From positions 4,681-57,409 of the forward strand of contig NZ_LMCY01000046.1 of the NCBI RefSeq assembly GCF_001425685.1: a stretch of DNA of 52,729 nucleotides, given 5' to 3'. Origin of the DNA: Massilia sp. Root335 (GTDB lineage Bacteria > Pseudomonadota > Gammaproteobacteria > Burkholderiales > Burkholderiaceae_D). Positions 40,587 through 50,150 of this stretch are shown piece after piece; the stretch's first letter is position 1, and the number at the start of each line of letters is the position of its first letter. A program made the translations under genes and the position numbers. The notes beneath the pieces were generated by a model, which did not search any database, had not been told where the DNA came from, and was given only the letters and a program-made list of their open reading frames with translations.

Positions 40587-42269
40587 TTACGCCGCCTGCT
40601 TTTCGTCGCGCAGCGCGCGGCGCAGGATCTTGCCGACGTTCGTCTTCGGCAGTTCGTCGCGGAATTCGATGTATTTCGGTTTCTTGTAGCCGGTGAGCTC
40701 GCGCCTGCAGTACTCCATCAGCTGTTCGGCCGTCAGCTGCGCGTCCTTGCGCACGACGAACACCTTCACCGCTTCGCCGGAGTGCTCGTCCGGCACGCCG
40801 ACCACCGCGCATTCCAGCACGCCCGGATGCGCCGCGATCACCGCTTCCAGTTCGTTCGGGTACACGTTGAAGCCCGACACGAGGATCATGTCCTTCTTGC
40901 GGTCGACGATCTTCACGTATCCGTTTTCGTCCATGGTGCCGATGTCGCCCGACTTGAAGAAGCCGTCCGCCGTCATGACCTTCGCCGTCTCGTCCGGGCG
41001 ATTCCAGTAGCCCGCCATCACCTGCGGACCGCGGATCGCGATCTCGCCCACACTGCCCACCGGCAGCGGCTTGCCGTCGTCGTCGACGATCGCGATGTCC
41101 GTCGACGGCACCGGCAGGCCGATCGTGCCCGTGAAGCCGGGGATGTCGCAGCGGTTGCACGTGGCCACCGGCGCCGTCTCCGACAGGCCGTAGCCCTCGA
41201 TGATATTGGTGCCCGTGAGCGCCTTCCACTTGTCGTTGACGGCCTGCTGCACGGCCATGCCGCCGCCGTTGGACACTTTCAGCCCGCTGAAGTCGACGCC
41301 CTTGAAATCCGGATGGTTCACCAGCGCGTTGTACAGCGTGTTCACGGCCGGCAGCATGTTGATGCGGTACTTCCTGAGCTCCTTGATGAAACCCGGGATG
41401 TCGCGCGGGTTCGGAATCAGGATGTTCAGCGCGCCCACGCGCATGCCCCACAGCGCGCACGCCGTCAGCGCGAAGATGTGGTACAGCGGCAGCGCACACA
41501 CGATGGTCGGGAATTCGACGAGCGGCGGACGGCTCATCGCCGGCTTCGACCACGCCTCCGTCTGCAGGATGTTGGCGATGACGTTGCGGTGCGTGAGCGT
41601 CGCGCCCTTCGACACGCCCGTCGTGCCGCCCGTGTACTGCAGGAAGGCGACGTCGGTATTCTTCAGCTGCGCCGGCTGGAACGGCATCTTCGCGCCCTGC
41701 GCCAGCGCGTCCTTGAAGCGCACCATGTGCGGGATCGAAAAGTCCGGCACCATCTTCTTGACGTTGCGGACGACGAAGTTGACGAGCATGCCCTTGGCGC
41801 CGCCCAGCAGTTCGCCCATGCTGGCCACGACGACGTGGCGCACCGCCGTGTTATTCAGCACCTGCTCGACCGTGTGCGCGAAGTTCTCGAGCACGATGAT
41901 GGCTTCGCTGCCCGAATCCTTGAGCTGGTGCTCCAGTTCGCGCGGCGTGTACAGCGGATTGACGTTGACGACGGCATAGCCCGCGCGCAGGATGGCGGCC
42001 AGCGCCACCGGGTACTGCAGCACGTTCGGCATCATGACGGCCACGCGCGCGCCCGGCTTCATGCCGCGGCTCTGCAGCCAGGCGGCCAGGCGCTTCGACA
42101 TGCCGTCCAGTTCCCCGTAGGTGAGGAACTTGTCCATGCAGACGAAAGCGTTGTTCGCCGCATACTTGCGGAACGATTCCTCCAGCAGCTGCACCAACGA
42201 GCCGTACTGGTCGGGATCGATGTCCGCCGGCACGCCGGGCGGATAAGCCTTGAGCCAAATCTTGTCCAT
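40587..42269 (-). CDS. fadD: long-chain fatty acid-CoA ligase, paralogue 2
   Basis: 560 residues, the same domain order as paralogue 1: FLQYTGGTTGVSKGATL, IIEGYGLSETAPVATCNR, GFFKSGDIGTMDENG, DRKKDMILVSGFNVYPNELE and KKPKYIEFRDELPKTNVGKILRRALRD. Both paralogues keep all adenylation motifs and the catalytic Lys, so both should be active, perhaps with different chain length or induction. It precedes paralogue 1 in transcription order, with a REP element and terminator between. Confidence 0.93.
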   Translation of the reverse strand: MDKIWLKAYPPGVPADIDPDQYGSLVQLLEESFRKYAANNAFVCMDKFLTYGELDGMSKRLAAWLQSRGMKPGARVAVMMPNVLQYPVALAAILRAGYAVVNVNPLYTPRELEHQLKDSGSEAIIVLENFAHTVEQVLNNTAVRHVVVASMGELLGGAKGMLVNFVVRNVKKMVPDFSIPHMVRFKDALAQGAKMPFQPAQLKNTDVAFLQYTGGTTGVSKGATLTHRNVIANILQTEAWSKPAMSRPPLVEFPTIVCALPLYHIFALTACALWGMRVGALNILIPNPRDIPGFIKELRKYRINMLPAVNTLYNALVNHPDFKGVDFSGLKVSNGGGMAVQQAVNDKWKALTGTNIIEGYGLSETAPVATCNRCDIPGFTGTIGLPVPSTDIAIVDDDGKPLPVGSVGEIAIRGPQVMAGYWNRPDETAKVMTADGFFKSGDIGTMDENGYVKIVDRKKDMILVSGFNVYPNELEAVIAAHPGVLECAVVGVPDEHSGEAVKVFVVRKDAQLTAEQLMEYCRRELTGYKKPKYIEFRDELPKTNVGKILRRALRDEKQAA

Positions 42270-42477
42270 CGGTGCCTCTGTCTCCAGTGTCGTTATCGTT
42301 CTGAGCCCGGCAAGATCTTACCAATCGGACGCCCCCTGCGGCGACCAATTGGCGTCTTTTGTTCTATTTGACAGTACGACCTAAAAAAATCGCACGGTCG
42401 TGCTGATATTGATAAACAAGATGCTATCGGGCAGCGCGCCCGGACGCAAGCACTTTTGCGTAATTCGAACAACGACT

Positions 42478-43602
42478 CTATCGATCCTGTGGCCGCGTTT
42501 CGCTGCGCTGTACCATCAACGGCGCCGTCACGAGCGGCGGCACCATCGCGTTCAGGATCCGGTGGCGGTCGGCGCTGTCCATGTCGGCCAGGCGTTTGAC
42601 GGCCCCGTAAAACTTCGGGAAGCTGCCTTCGCGCTGCAACAGGACGCGGAATGCCGGCACGAAGTCTTCGTAGGTCGCGATCGAGGCCAGGTGGGCATTC
42701 GACAGCGGCTGGTCGAAGAAGCGATCATACCCCGCGTAGCCGCCCCAGTTGCCCTTGAGGACCTGGTATTCGTCCTTGAGCTCCTGGAACAGGCGCACCT
42801 TGACGGCGCGCTTTGCGGCATCGCTGCGGTCGACGACGGCGTAATTCTGCTCCAGCGCCTTGCGGTACTTCATCAGCAACCCGAGGAAATCCTTCTTGCG
42901 GCTCCGGTAGCGCGCGTAGGCGTCGCGCATCTGCGGGTTGCCGAAGCGTTCCATCCAGCGCTCGACGCCGACCTCTTCCACCGTCGAGGCGAATGATTCG
43001 TTGAATTGCGAATCGCCCTGCGCGTACACGATCTGGTGCGCCAGCTCGTGGAAGACCATGCGCGCCAGTTCGCCGTCCGGGTAGTTGATGAACGTCGAGA
43101 TCAGCGGATCGCTGAACCAGCCGAGCGTCGAATACGCGGCCACGCCGCCGACCTCGACGTCGTCGCCCGCATCACGCAGTTCCTGCGCATACGCCTGGGC
43201 CGCGGCCTTGCTGTAGTAGCCGCGGTAGTTCACGCAGCCGGCCACGGGGAAGCACCATTGCAGGGGCCGCAGCGACAGCTCGGGCGTGGCGACGACATTC
43301 CACAACACGTATTGCCGCTTCAGGGCCGCGTAGTTTTTGTAGCTGTTGTTGTCGGGTAAAGCCATTTCGGCAACTGCGAAGCGGCGGATCTGGCGCGCCG
43401 TCTCGAGGCGATGGCGCAGTTTGGTACTGGTGCCGGGGTCGGCGATCCAGTCATCGATCGGACGGGCGTCCGACAGGAGTTCAAGCTGGCCCTGGGCCGC
43501 CTGGGAGTAGTAGTTCAGCGTGGAACAGCTGGCCAGCAGCCCCGCCGCCGTGCCGGCGAACAGCACGGTGCGGAGCCACGGGGTAATCCGTGTAAGTTTC
43601 AT
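42478..43602 (-). CDS. Aminopep family zinc protease, lipoprotein
   Basis: 374 residues. Lipobox LLASC gives a lipidated Cys26, so it is anchored in a membrane facing the periplasm. The HExxH zinc site is H185-E186-x2-H189 (ARMVFHELAHQIVY), with the third ligand probably the Glu in FNESFASTVEEVGVERW. These features, with TLGWFSDPLIST, define the predicted aminopeptidase family PF10023 of gammaproteobacteria and betaproteobacteria. Substrate unknown. It follows the molybdopterin oxidoreductase gene by 9 bp. Confidence 0.85.
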   Translation of the reverse strand: MKLTRITPWLRTVLFAGTAAGLLASCSTLNYYSQAAQGQLELLSDARPIDDWIADPGTSTKLRHRLETARQIRRFAVAEMALPDNNSYKNYAALKRQYVLWNVVATPELSLRPLQWCFPVAGCVNYRGYYSKAAAQAYAQELRDAGDDVEVGGVAAYSTLGWFSDPLISTFINYPDGELARMVFHELAHQIVYAQGDSQFNESFASTVEEVGVERWMERFGNPQMRDAYARYRSRKKDFLGLLMKYRKALEQNYAVVDRSDAAKRAVKVRLFQELKDEYQVLKGNWGGYAGYDRFFDQPLSNAHLASIATYEDFVPAFRVLLQREGSFPKFYGAVKRLADMDSADRHRILNAMVPPLVTAPLMVQRSETRPQDR

Positions 43603-43611
43603 ATTTCCAGA

Positions 43612-45702
43612 TCATGGTGCGGCCTTTTCAACCTGCACCAGCGTGTCGTAAAAGGTGGGCGCCCGGCCCATATCGGTCAGGCGCTGACTGGTGACTTCAT
43701 TGGCGTTCTTGCCGTCGCTGGCGAGCTTCTTCCACCAGATCGACAGGCCGACCACGAGGCCGGCCCGCGCTCTGGCGGTGACCCGGGCGCGCGCGACGAA
43801 CGCGCCCCGGTCGTTGAAGATGCGTACCATCTCCTTATCGACGATGCCGCGGGAAGCGGCATCAAGAGGATGGATGTCCAGGTGCGGCTCACCTTCCGTT
43901 GCGCGGAGGCTCTGGACATTGACAAAGGTAGAGTTGAGGAAGTTCCTGGCCGGCGGAGAAATCATCGCCAACGGATATTTCTGCGCCAGTTCGGGCGTGG
44001 AAGCGGCCGACTCGTGGTTCGGGATGTAAGTCGGCAGCGGATCGAGGCCATCGGCGAGCATCGAGCTCGAATAAAACTCGCACTTGCCGGACGGCGTGGG
44101 GAAACCGCCTTGCGCGAACGGCGCGGCCGGCATGTTCAGCTTTTGCCAGCCGGTGCGTTTCAGGGACGACCAGTCGAAATGGACCGCGCGCTCGTTGTTC
44201 ACGTCGAACGCCTTGGCCGCCAGTTCGTCGTCCGTCTCGTCGAAGGCCGCATCCGTAAAGCCCATGCGTTTCGCGAGCAGGCGGAAGATTTCCGTATTCG
44301 GCCTGGATTCGCCCAGCGGCGCGATCGCCGCGTTATTCGCCATCATGTACAAGTGGCCGTAGGCGAGGTGCGCGTCGACGTGTTCCAGCTGCGTGGTGGC
44401 CGGCAGCAGGATGTCCGCGTAATCGGCGGTGTCGGTCTGGAAGTGTTCCAGCACCACGGTGAACAGATCCTCGCGCTCGAAGCCGCGCTGCACCTGCGCC
44501 GAATCCGGCGCGATCGCGAGGGGGTTCGAGTTGTACACGATGACGGCTTCGATCTTCGGGCCGAACGCGGGCGATGCGTCGCGTTGCAGGTCGGCGCCGA
44601 TCGTGTTCATGTTGATCGTGCGCGGGAGCTTGCCGCGCAACAGGTCCGGGCGTTGCAGGACAATTTTATTGGCCGGGAACGTGCCCGACGTCGACAGCTG
44701 CACGCCGCCGGCCGCCAGGCGCCACGCGCCCACGAGGGCCGGCAGGCAGGCGATCGTGCGCACGGCCATGCCGCCGCCGTGCACGCGCTGCAGGCCGTAG
44801 TTCATGCGGATCGCGACCGGCTCGCCCGCGCGCGCCGTGCGGCCGTATTCGCGCGCGAGGTCGACGACTTCATCGACCGTGATGCCGCACGTCTGCGCCG
44901 TGCGTTCCGGCGTCCATTCGGCCACGCGGTCCTTCAATTGCGCGAAGCCGAACGTGTATTGTTCGATGTAGTCGTGGTCGAGCAGGTTTTCCTTCACCAG
45001 CACGTGCATCATGCCCAGCGCCAGCGCGGCGTCCGTGCCCGGCATCAGCGCGATGTGCTGGTGACATTTTTCTGCCGTGAGGGAGCGATAGGGATCGATG
45101 GCGATCAATTTGGCGCCGCGGCGCTTCGCCTCCTGCAACCGCGTCCACAGGTGCAGGTTCGACGCGATCGGGTTGCCGCCCCAGATCAAGACCAGCTTCG
45201 CATCCTGGAACTGTTCGGTATCCGTGCCGATCGAACCGCCGATGGTGTATTTATAGCCGGTGGCGCCGGCGTTCGCGCACACGGTGCGGTCGAGAAAGGA
45301 GGCACCGAGCGTGTTGAAGAAGCGCATGGCCATCGCCTCGCCCTGCACCAGGCCCATCGTGCCGCAATAGCTGTACGGCAGGATCGCCTGCGGGTCGCGC
45401 GCGGCGATGGGTTGCAGGCGATTCGCAATCTCGTCGAGCGCCTGTTCCCACGTGATGCGTTCGAACTTGCCCTCTCCCTTCTTGCCGGTGCGGCGCATCG
45501 GGTACAGCAGGCGGTCGGGGTGGTACGTGCGTTCGATGTAGCGCGACACCTTCGTGCACAACACGCCGGCCGTCGTCGGATGATCCGGATCGCCCTTGAC
45601 CTCCGTGGCCACGCCGTCCTCCACGGTCACGAGGAGCGCGCAGGTATCGGGGCAGTCATGCGGGCAGGCGCCGCGGACGATGGTCTTGGTCATCGGATTC
45701 AT
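43612..45702 (-). CDS. molybdopterin-containing oxidoreductase (formate dehydrogenase/nitrate reductase superfamily)
   Basis: 696 residues; an in-frame ATG at 45693 is an alternative start. The N-terminal [4Fe-4S] site is ACPHDCPDTCALLV with the last Cys in GVLCTKVSRYIERTYHPDRLLYP. Molybdopterin-binding segments include VLIWGGNPIASNLH, AIDPYRSLTAEKCHQHIALMPGTDAALALGMMHVL and, near the C-terminus, the molydop_binding domain LNSTFVNVQSLR...LDIHPLDAASRGI. No signal peptide, so it is cytoplasmic. The exact substrate is not clear; relatives are annotated as formate dehydrogenase-like or anaerobic dehydrogenases. Confidence 0.88.
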   Translation of the reverse strand: MNPMTKTIVRGACPHDCPDTCALLVTVEDGVATEVKGDPDHPTTAGVLCTKVSRYIERTYHPDRLLYPMRRTGKKGEGKFERITWEQALDEIANRLQPIAARDPQAILPYSYCGTMGLVQGEAMAMRFFNTLGASFLDRTVCANAGATGYKYTIGGSIGTDTEQFQDAKLVLIWGGNPIASNLHLWTRLQEAKRRGAKLIAIDPYRSLTAEKCHQHIALMPGTDAALALGMMHVLVKENLLDHDYIEQYTFGFAQLKDRVAEWTPERTAQTCGITVDEVVDLAREYGRTARAGEPVAIRMNYGLQRVHGGGMAVRTIACLPALVGAWRLAAGGVQLSTSGTFPANKIVLQRPDLLRGKLPRTINMNTIGADLQRDASPAFGPKIEAVIVYNSNPLAIAPDSAQVQRGFEREDLFTVVLEHFQTDTADYADILLPATTQLEHVDAHLAYGHLYMMANNAAIAPLGESRPNTEIFRLLAKRMGFTDAAFDETDDELAAKAFDVNNERAVHFDWSSLKRTGWQKLNMPAAPFAQGGFPTPSGKCEFYSSSMLADGLDPLPTYIPNHESAASTPELAQKYPLAMISPPARNFLNSTFVNVQSLRATEGEPHLDIHPLDAASRGIVDKEMVRIFNDRGAFVARARVTARARAGLVVGLSIWWKKLASDGKNANEVTSQRLTDMGRAPTFYDTLVQVEKAAP

Positions 45703-45812
45703 CCAGAAAAGCGTCGATAAACCAGTACTTTATACGATTCCGGCGGCTGCCGTGGGGACCCTGGCATTGCACATGGTGGAAGGGCTACAATAGTTCAAAA
45801 GGAGAGAAACGA

Positions 45813-47012
45813 ATGAGACTAGTCGAACCTATCCTCGCTTACCAGTCCGAGCTCGAAACGATCCGGCGCGACATCCACGCCCATCCCGAACTCTGCTACG
45901 AAGAACAACGCACGGCCGACGTGGTCGCACAACGCCTGACCGAATGGGGCATCCCCGTGGTGCGCGGCCTGGGCGTGACGGGCGTCGTCGGCATCATCAA
46001 GAACGGCACCTCCGACCGCGCCATCGGCCTGCGTGCCGACATGGATGCGCTGCCGATGCAGGAACTCAACACATTTGAGCACGCGTCGCGCCATGCCGGC
46101 AAGATGCATGCTTGCGGTCATGACGGCCACACAACGATGCTGTTGGGTGCAGCCCACTATCTGTCGCAGAACCGCAACTTCGACGGCACCGTCTACCTGA
46201 TCTTCCAGCCCGCCGAAGAAGGCGGCGCGGGCGCGCGCCGCATGATGGACGACGGTTTGTTCGAGCGCTTTCCGATGGAAGCGGTGTACGGGATGCACAA
46301 CTGGCCGGGCATCAAGACGGGCAGCTTCGGCGTCGTCGCGGGGCCGATGATGGCATCCAGTAACGAGTTCCGCGTCGTCGTGAAGGGCAAGGGCGCGCAC
46401 GCCGCGCAGCCGCACCGCGGCATCGACCCGGTGATGGTCGCCGTGCAGATCGCGCAAGGTTGGCAGACCATCATCTCGCGCGAAAAGAACCCGCTGGACA
46501 CGGCCGTGCTGTCGATCACGCAGATCCACGCCGGCAGCGCCACGAACGTCATCCCCGACGAAGCCGTCATGATCGGCACCGTGCGCACGTTCGCCACCGA
46601 CGTCCTGGACCTGATCGAGCGGCGCATGCACGAGATCGCGGGCGGCCTCGCGGCGGGCTTCGGCGCCACCGTCGATTTCTCGTTCAAGCGCAATTACCCG
46701 CCCCTCATCAACCATCCGGAGCAGACGGCGTTCGCGGTGGAAGCCATGCGCGCGGTGGTGGGCGCGGACAACGTCGACACGAACGTCGAGCCCACGATGG
46801 GCGCCGAGGACTTCGCGTTCATGCTGCAGGAAAAGCCGGGCTGCTATGTCTTCATCGGCAATGGCGACGGCGAGCACCGCATGGGTGGCCACGGCCTCGG
46901 ACCATGTCAGCTGCACAACGGCAGCTACGACTTCAACGACCAGCTGCTGCCGGTCGGGGCCAGCTTCTGGGCGAGATTGGTCGAGATGAGCCTGCCGTTG
47001 AAGCCCGCCTGA
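45813..47012 (+). CDS. M20 family amidohydrolase (hippurate hydrolase-like)
   Basis: 399 residues, with AAGGAGAG just before the ATG. Metal ligands are in GLRADMDALPMQE, MHACGHDGHTTMLLG and IFQPAEEGGAGARRMMDDGLF, then VYGMHNWPGIKTG; the C-terminal PTMGAEDFAFMLQEKPG gives the last ligand. This is the M20D arrangement of HipO, AmhX and IAA-amino acid hydrolases, which cleave N-acyl amino acids in the cytoplasm. The natural substrate is not determined. Confidence 0.92.
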   Translation: MRLVEPILAYQSELETIRRDIHAHPELCYEEQRTADVVAQRLTEWGIPVVRGLGVTGVVGIIKNGTSDRAIGLRADMDALPMQELNTFEHASRHAGKMHACGHDGHTTMLLGAAHYLSQNRNFDGTVYLIFQPAEEGGAGARRMMDDGLFERFPMEAVYGMHNWPGIKTGSFGVVAGPMMASSNEFRVVVKGKGAHAAQPHRGIDPVMVAVQIAQGWQTIISREKNPLDTAVLSITQIHAGSATNVIPDEAVMIGTVRTFATDVLDLIERRMHEIAGGLAAGFGATVDFSFKRNYPPLINHPEQTAFAVEAMRAVVGADNVDTNVEPTMGAEDFAFMLQEKPGCYVFIGNGDGEHRMGGHGLGPCQLHNGSYDFNDQLLPVGASFWARLVEMSLPLKPA

Positions 47013-47015
47013 GGT

Positions 47016-47915
47016 TTACGGCAGCTGGTCCTCGGCCGTGCCGAGGCGCTTGCCGGGATTCATCCGTTCCAGCGCGATGAGGCCGGCGGCGTGGTCGGCG
47101 GACGGGATATCCCGTTCGATGGTTTCGTACTGCCGCGTCACCAATTCCGTCACGGGCAAGGTGACGCCGGCCGCGCTTGCTGCCGCCAGGATATTGCGCT
47201 GATCTTTCAGCTGCGTCTTGACCTGGCCGCCCGGCATGAAATTGCGCTCCAGCATGCGCTGGCCGTGGACTTCCAGCACGCGGCTGCCGGCAAAGCCTTT
47301 GCTGATCGCGTCGCGCACGGCGGCCGGATCGGCGCCGGCCGCTTCCGCCAGCAGCAGCGCTTCGGCCACCACATTGATCGTGGCGCCCACGATTAATTGA
47401 TTGCACAGCTTGGCCACCTGGCCGCTGCCGACGGGGCCGACGGCCTTGGGATTGCCCAGCACGCGCAGCACGGGTTCGGCCTGCGCGTAATCGGCGGCAT
47501 CGGCGCCGGCCATGATCGCGAGCTGGCCCGCCTCCGCGCCGCCCACGCCGCCCGACACGGGCGCATCGACGAAGCGGCAACCGGCCTGCTGCAAACGCGC
47601 GGCAAACGTCAGGGCTTCGTCCTGGCGCGTGGAACTCATGTCGATCCACAGTGTGCCCTTGGCGAGCGCCGGCAGGGCGCCGTCGATGACCTGGCCGACG
47701 ATCGGCCCCGCTTCCAGCATCGAGATCACGATGTCGGCGCCGCGCACGGCGTCGTGCAGGTCGGCGTGCGGCGCGGCGCCCGTCGCGCGCAGGGCCTCGG
47801 CCTTGGCGGCCGTGCGGTTCCACACGCGCAGGGGATAGCCGGCCCGGGCCAGCCGGGTCGCCATCGGCTTGCCCATCAGGCCGATGCCGAGAAATGCCAC
47901 TGTCGGTAACGTCAT
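47016..47915 (-). CDS. 3-hydroxyisobutyrate dehydrogenase family NAD(P)-dependent oxidoreductase
   Basis: 299 residues from the ATG at 47915, which has GAGG upstream. NAD(P) motif VAFLGIGLMGKPMATRLARAG, the substrate-binding DAPVSGGVGGAEAGQLAIMAG, and the catalytic Lys in VGSGQVAKLCNQLIVG. The family includes MmsB, GarR and GlxR, which oxidise beta-hydroxyacids or reduce tartronate semialdehyde. The exact role is open. Convergent with the M20 gene, with a 3-bp gap. Confidence 0.9.
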   Translation of the reverse strand: MTLPTVAFLGIGLMGKPMATRLARAGYPLRVWNRTAAKAEALRATGAAPHADLHDAVRGADIVISMLEAGPIVGQVIDGALPALAKGTLWIDMSSTRQDEALTFAARLQQAGCRFVDAPVSGGVGGAEAGQLAIMAGADAADYAQAEPVLRVLGNPKAVGPVGSGQVAKLCNQLIVGATINVVAEALLLAEAAGADPAAVRDAISKGFAGSRVLEVHGQRMLERNFMPGGQVKTQLKDQRNILAAASAAGVTLPVTELVTRQYETIERDIPSADHAAGLIALERMNPGKRLGTAEDQLP

Positions 47916-47988
47916 TCCATCCTCACGAGTATTCATTGACCATATTGTAACAATTGACAGGGTGCCTACGCCCCTTCATCGACCTCGC

Positions 47989-47994
47989 TACAAT
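47989..47994 (+). promoter_or_regulatory. possible -10 box of pagL
   Basis: TACAAT about 60 bp before the pagL ATG, in the divergent gap with the dehydrogenase gene. No matching -35 at normal spacing, so regulation by an activator is possible. Confidence 0.35.
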
Positions 47995-48055
47995 AGCGGT
48001 CTTGCCGTGACCTTGTGCTCGCACGGCTCCACTTTTATCGCAAAGGCGTTTGTCC

Positions 48056-48604
48056 ATGAAAAAAATCATCCGTTCCCTGGCGGCCGTGGCCGCGTTATTG
48101 GCCATGCAGGCGGGCCATGCCGCCGACGGCATGTTCGATTCGTCATCGGTGGAAGCCGGCGGCGGCGAACACGTGCAGGTCGTCCGTCTCGCGGTCCAGA
48201 AGGACTGGAACAAGAGCTGGCTGCCGACCAGCGGCTACCACCTGTCCGGCTACTGGGACGCGAACGTCGCGTACTGGCGCGCCAACCAGTGGCTGGACGT
48301 GAAGGGCGAAAAGAAGGACCTGGCCGTGGTCGGCATCACGCCGGTGTTCCGCTGGGAAGCCGACAACAAGCTTGGCTTGTACGCCGACGCCGGCATCGGC
48401 GCCGCCGTGTTCTCCAGCGTGTACCGCAACACGCATCGCCAACTGTCGACCGCCTTCGAATTCGCCGACCACGTGGGCGTCGGCTATGTGTTCGCCAACA
48501 AATGGGAACTGGGCGCGCGCCTGCAGCACTACTCGAACGGCGGCATCAAGCACCCGAACGGCGGCGTCAACCTGCTGCTGCTGAAAGCCGCCTACCATTA
48601 TTAA
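48056..48604 (+). CDS. pagL: lipid A 3-O-deacylase PagL-like (acyloxyacyl hydrolase)
   Basis: 182 residues from the ATG at 48056. Signal peptide MKKIIRSLAAVAALLAMQAGHA, then alternating beta-strand pattern of an eight-stranded outer-membrane barrel. The catalytic pair is in LQHYSNGGIKHPNGG (His and Ser of H-x-S), as in Pseudomonas PagL. It removes the 3-position acyl chain of lipid A in the outer membrane and lowers endotoxicity and polymyxin susceptibility in other species. Confidence 0.9.
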   Translation: MKKIIRSLAAVAALLAMQAGHAADGMFDSSSVEAGGGEHVQVVRLAVQKDWNKSWLPTSGYHLSGYWDANVAYWRANQWLDVKGEKKDLAVVGITPVFRWEADNKLGLYADAGIGAAVFSSVYRNTHRQLSTAFEFADHVGVGYVFANKWELGARLQHYSNGGIKHPNGGVNLLLLKAAYHY

Positions 48605-48607
48605 TCA

Positions 48608-48665
48608 AACCGGGGTCAGAGCCCGATTTTGGGCAATTTCCAAAAATCGGGCTCTGACCCCGGTT
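48608..48665. repeat. perfect 23-bp inverted repeat (REP/MITE-like, possible bidirectional terminator)
   Basis: Arms at 48608-48630 and 48643-48665 are perfect complements around a 12-bp centre and contain GGGGTCAGAGCCCGA. Located 4 bp after pagL and 35 bp before the MFS gene. The T-rich centre of each arm end would support termination. Confidence 0.85.
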
Positions 48666-48700
48666 CGGGGTTGTGGGTTTTATGTGACAATCGACTCCCG

Positions 48701-50146
48701 ATGACCGATACCGACACCATCAAGCGCTACCTCCCCTGGCTGGTGGCGACTGCGCTGTTCATGGAGCAGCTCGACGCCACCATCGTCAACACTGCGGTGC
48801 CCAGCATCGCGGCCAGCCTGCACGTCACGCCGCTCAGCCTCAAATCCGTCGTCACCAGCTATATCCTCAGCCTGGCCGTGGGCATCCCGGTCAGCGGCTG
48901 GATGGCCGACCGCTTCGGCACGCGCCGCGTGTTCTTCACGGCGATCGCGATCTTCACGGTGGCGTCGGTGCTGTGCGGGCTGTCGCTGAACGCGCCGATG
49001 ATGGTGGCGGCCCGCCTGCTGCAAGGGCTGGGCGGGGCGATGATGATGCCGGTGGGACGTTTATCGATCATTCGCACGTTTCCCAAGAACGAGCTGCTGG
49101 GCGCGATGAACTTCGTGATCCTGCCGGCGCTGATCGGGCCCCTGCTCGGGCCGACGGTCGGCGGCCTGATCGTGCACTGGACGTCGTGGCGCGCCATTTT
49201 CTTCGTCAACGTTCCGGTCGGCCTGCTGGCCCTGTTCCTCGTCTGGCGCCACATGCCGGACTACCACGGCGCCGAGCCGCGTCCGCTGGACGTGATCGGC
49301 CTGATCCTGTTCAGCTCGGGCACGGCGATCCTGTCCTGGCTGCTGGAAATCTTCGGCGAGCACACGCTCGACCCCATGACGGCCGGCCTGATGCTGGCGC
49401 TGTCCGTCGCCCTGCTGGCGGCATACGCCTGGCATGCGAGCGAGTCCCAGTTCCCGCTGCTGCGGCTGACCTTGCTGAAGGTGCGCACGTTCCGCATCTC
49501 GGTGCTGGGCGGCTTCATCACGCGCCTGGGCATCGGCGGCCTGCCGTTTTTGCTGCCGCTGCTGTACCAGCTGGGGCTGAAACTGGCGCCGTGGCAATCT
49601 GGCCTGCTGATGATGCCGACGGCCGCCGCCGCGATGGGCATGAAGCTGATCGCTCCCAAAGTGCTGGCGCGCTTCGGCTACCGCCAGGTGCTCGTGTTCA
49701 ACACGATTTGCATCGGCCTGACGATCGGCCTGTTCTCGCTGGTGGGCGCGAATACGCCCTGGTACGCGATCGCCGGCATCGGCCTGCTGCAGGGCTTCTT
49801 CAACTCGCTGCAATTCTCGAGCATGAACACGCTGGCCTATGCCGACGTCGACCCCAAGGATTCGAGCATGGCCAGCACGATCGCCTCGTCGTTCCAGCAA
49901 TTGTCGATGAGCTTCGGCCTTGCCGCCGGCTCGCTCGTGACGGCGTGGTTCCTGGGCCGCGTGCCGCAGACGGACCAGGTGATGGTCACCCGGGCGCTGC
50001 ACCACGCGTTCATTACCCTGGCCCTGATGACGATGCTGTCGTCCATCGTCTTCGCCCGCCTGCGCCGCGGCGACGGCGAAAGCATCACCAGGAGCAAGGC
50101 GGCCACCGCGGTGGCCCAGGATCCGGCGCCGCTGTCGCAAGCCTGA
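48701..50146 (+). CDS. DHA2 family MFS drug efflux transporter
   Basis: 481 residues from the ATG at 48701, with about 14 transmembrane helices. Motif C-like LDATIVNTAVPSIAASL in helix 1, motif A GWMADRFGTRRVFFTAI after helix 2, and LLQGLGGAMMMPVGRLSIIRTFPKNELLGAMNF in helix 4-5 are typical of EmrB/QacA drug:proton antiporters. The substrate is unknown. It converges with the acylase gene with only 4 bp between the stops. Confidence 0.92.
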   Translation: MTDTDTIKRYLPWLVATALFMEQLDATIVNTAVPSIAASLHVTPLSLKSVVTSYILSLAVGIPVSGWMADRFGTRRVFFTAIAIFTVASVLCGLSLNAPMMVAARLLQGLGGAMMMPVGRLSIIRTFPKNELLGAMNFVILPALIGPLLGPTVGGLIVHWTSWRAIFFVNVPVGLLALFLVWRHMPDYHGAEPRPLDVIGLILFSSGTAILSWLLEIFGEHTLDPMTAGLMLALSVALLAAYAWHASESQFPLLRLTLLKVRTFRISVLGGFITRLGIGGLPFLLPLLYQLGLKLAPWQSGLLMMPTAAAAMGMKLIAPKVLARFGYRQVLVFNTICIGLTIGLFSLVGANTPWYAIAGIGLLQGFFNSLQFSSMNTLAYADVDPKDSSMASTIASSFQQLSMSFGLAAGSLVTAWFLGRVPQTDQVMVTRALHHAFITLALMTMLSSIVFARLRRGDGESITRSKAATAVAQDPAPLSQA

Positions 50147-50150
50147 CGTA

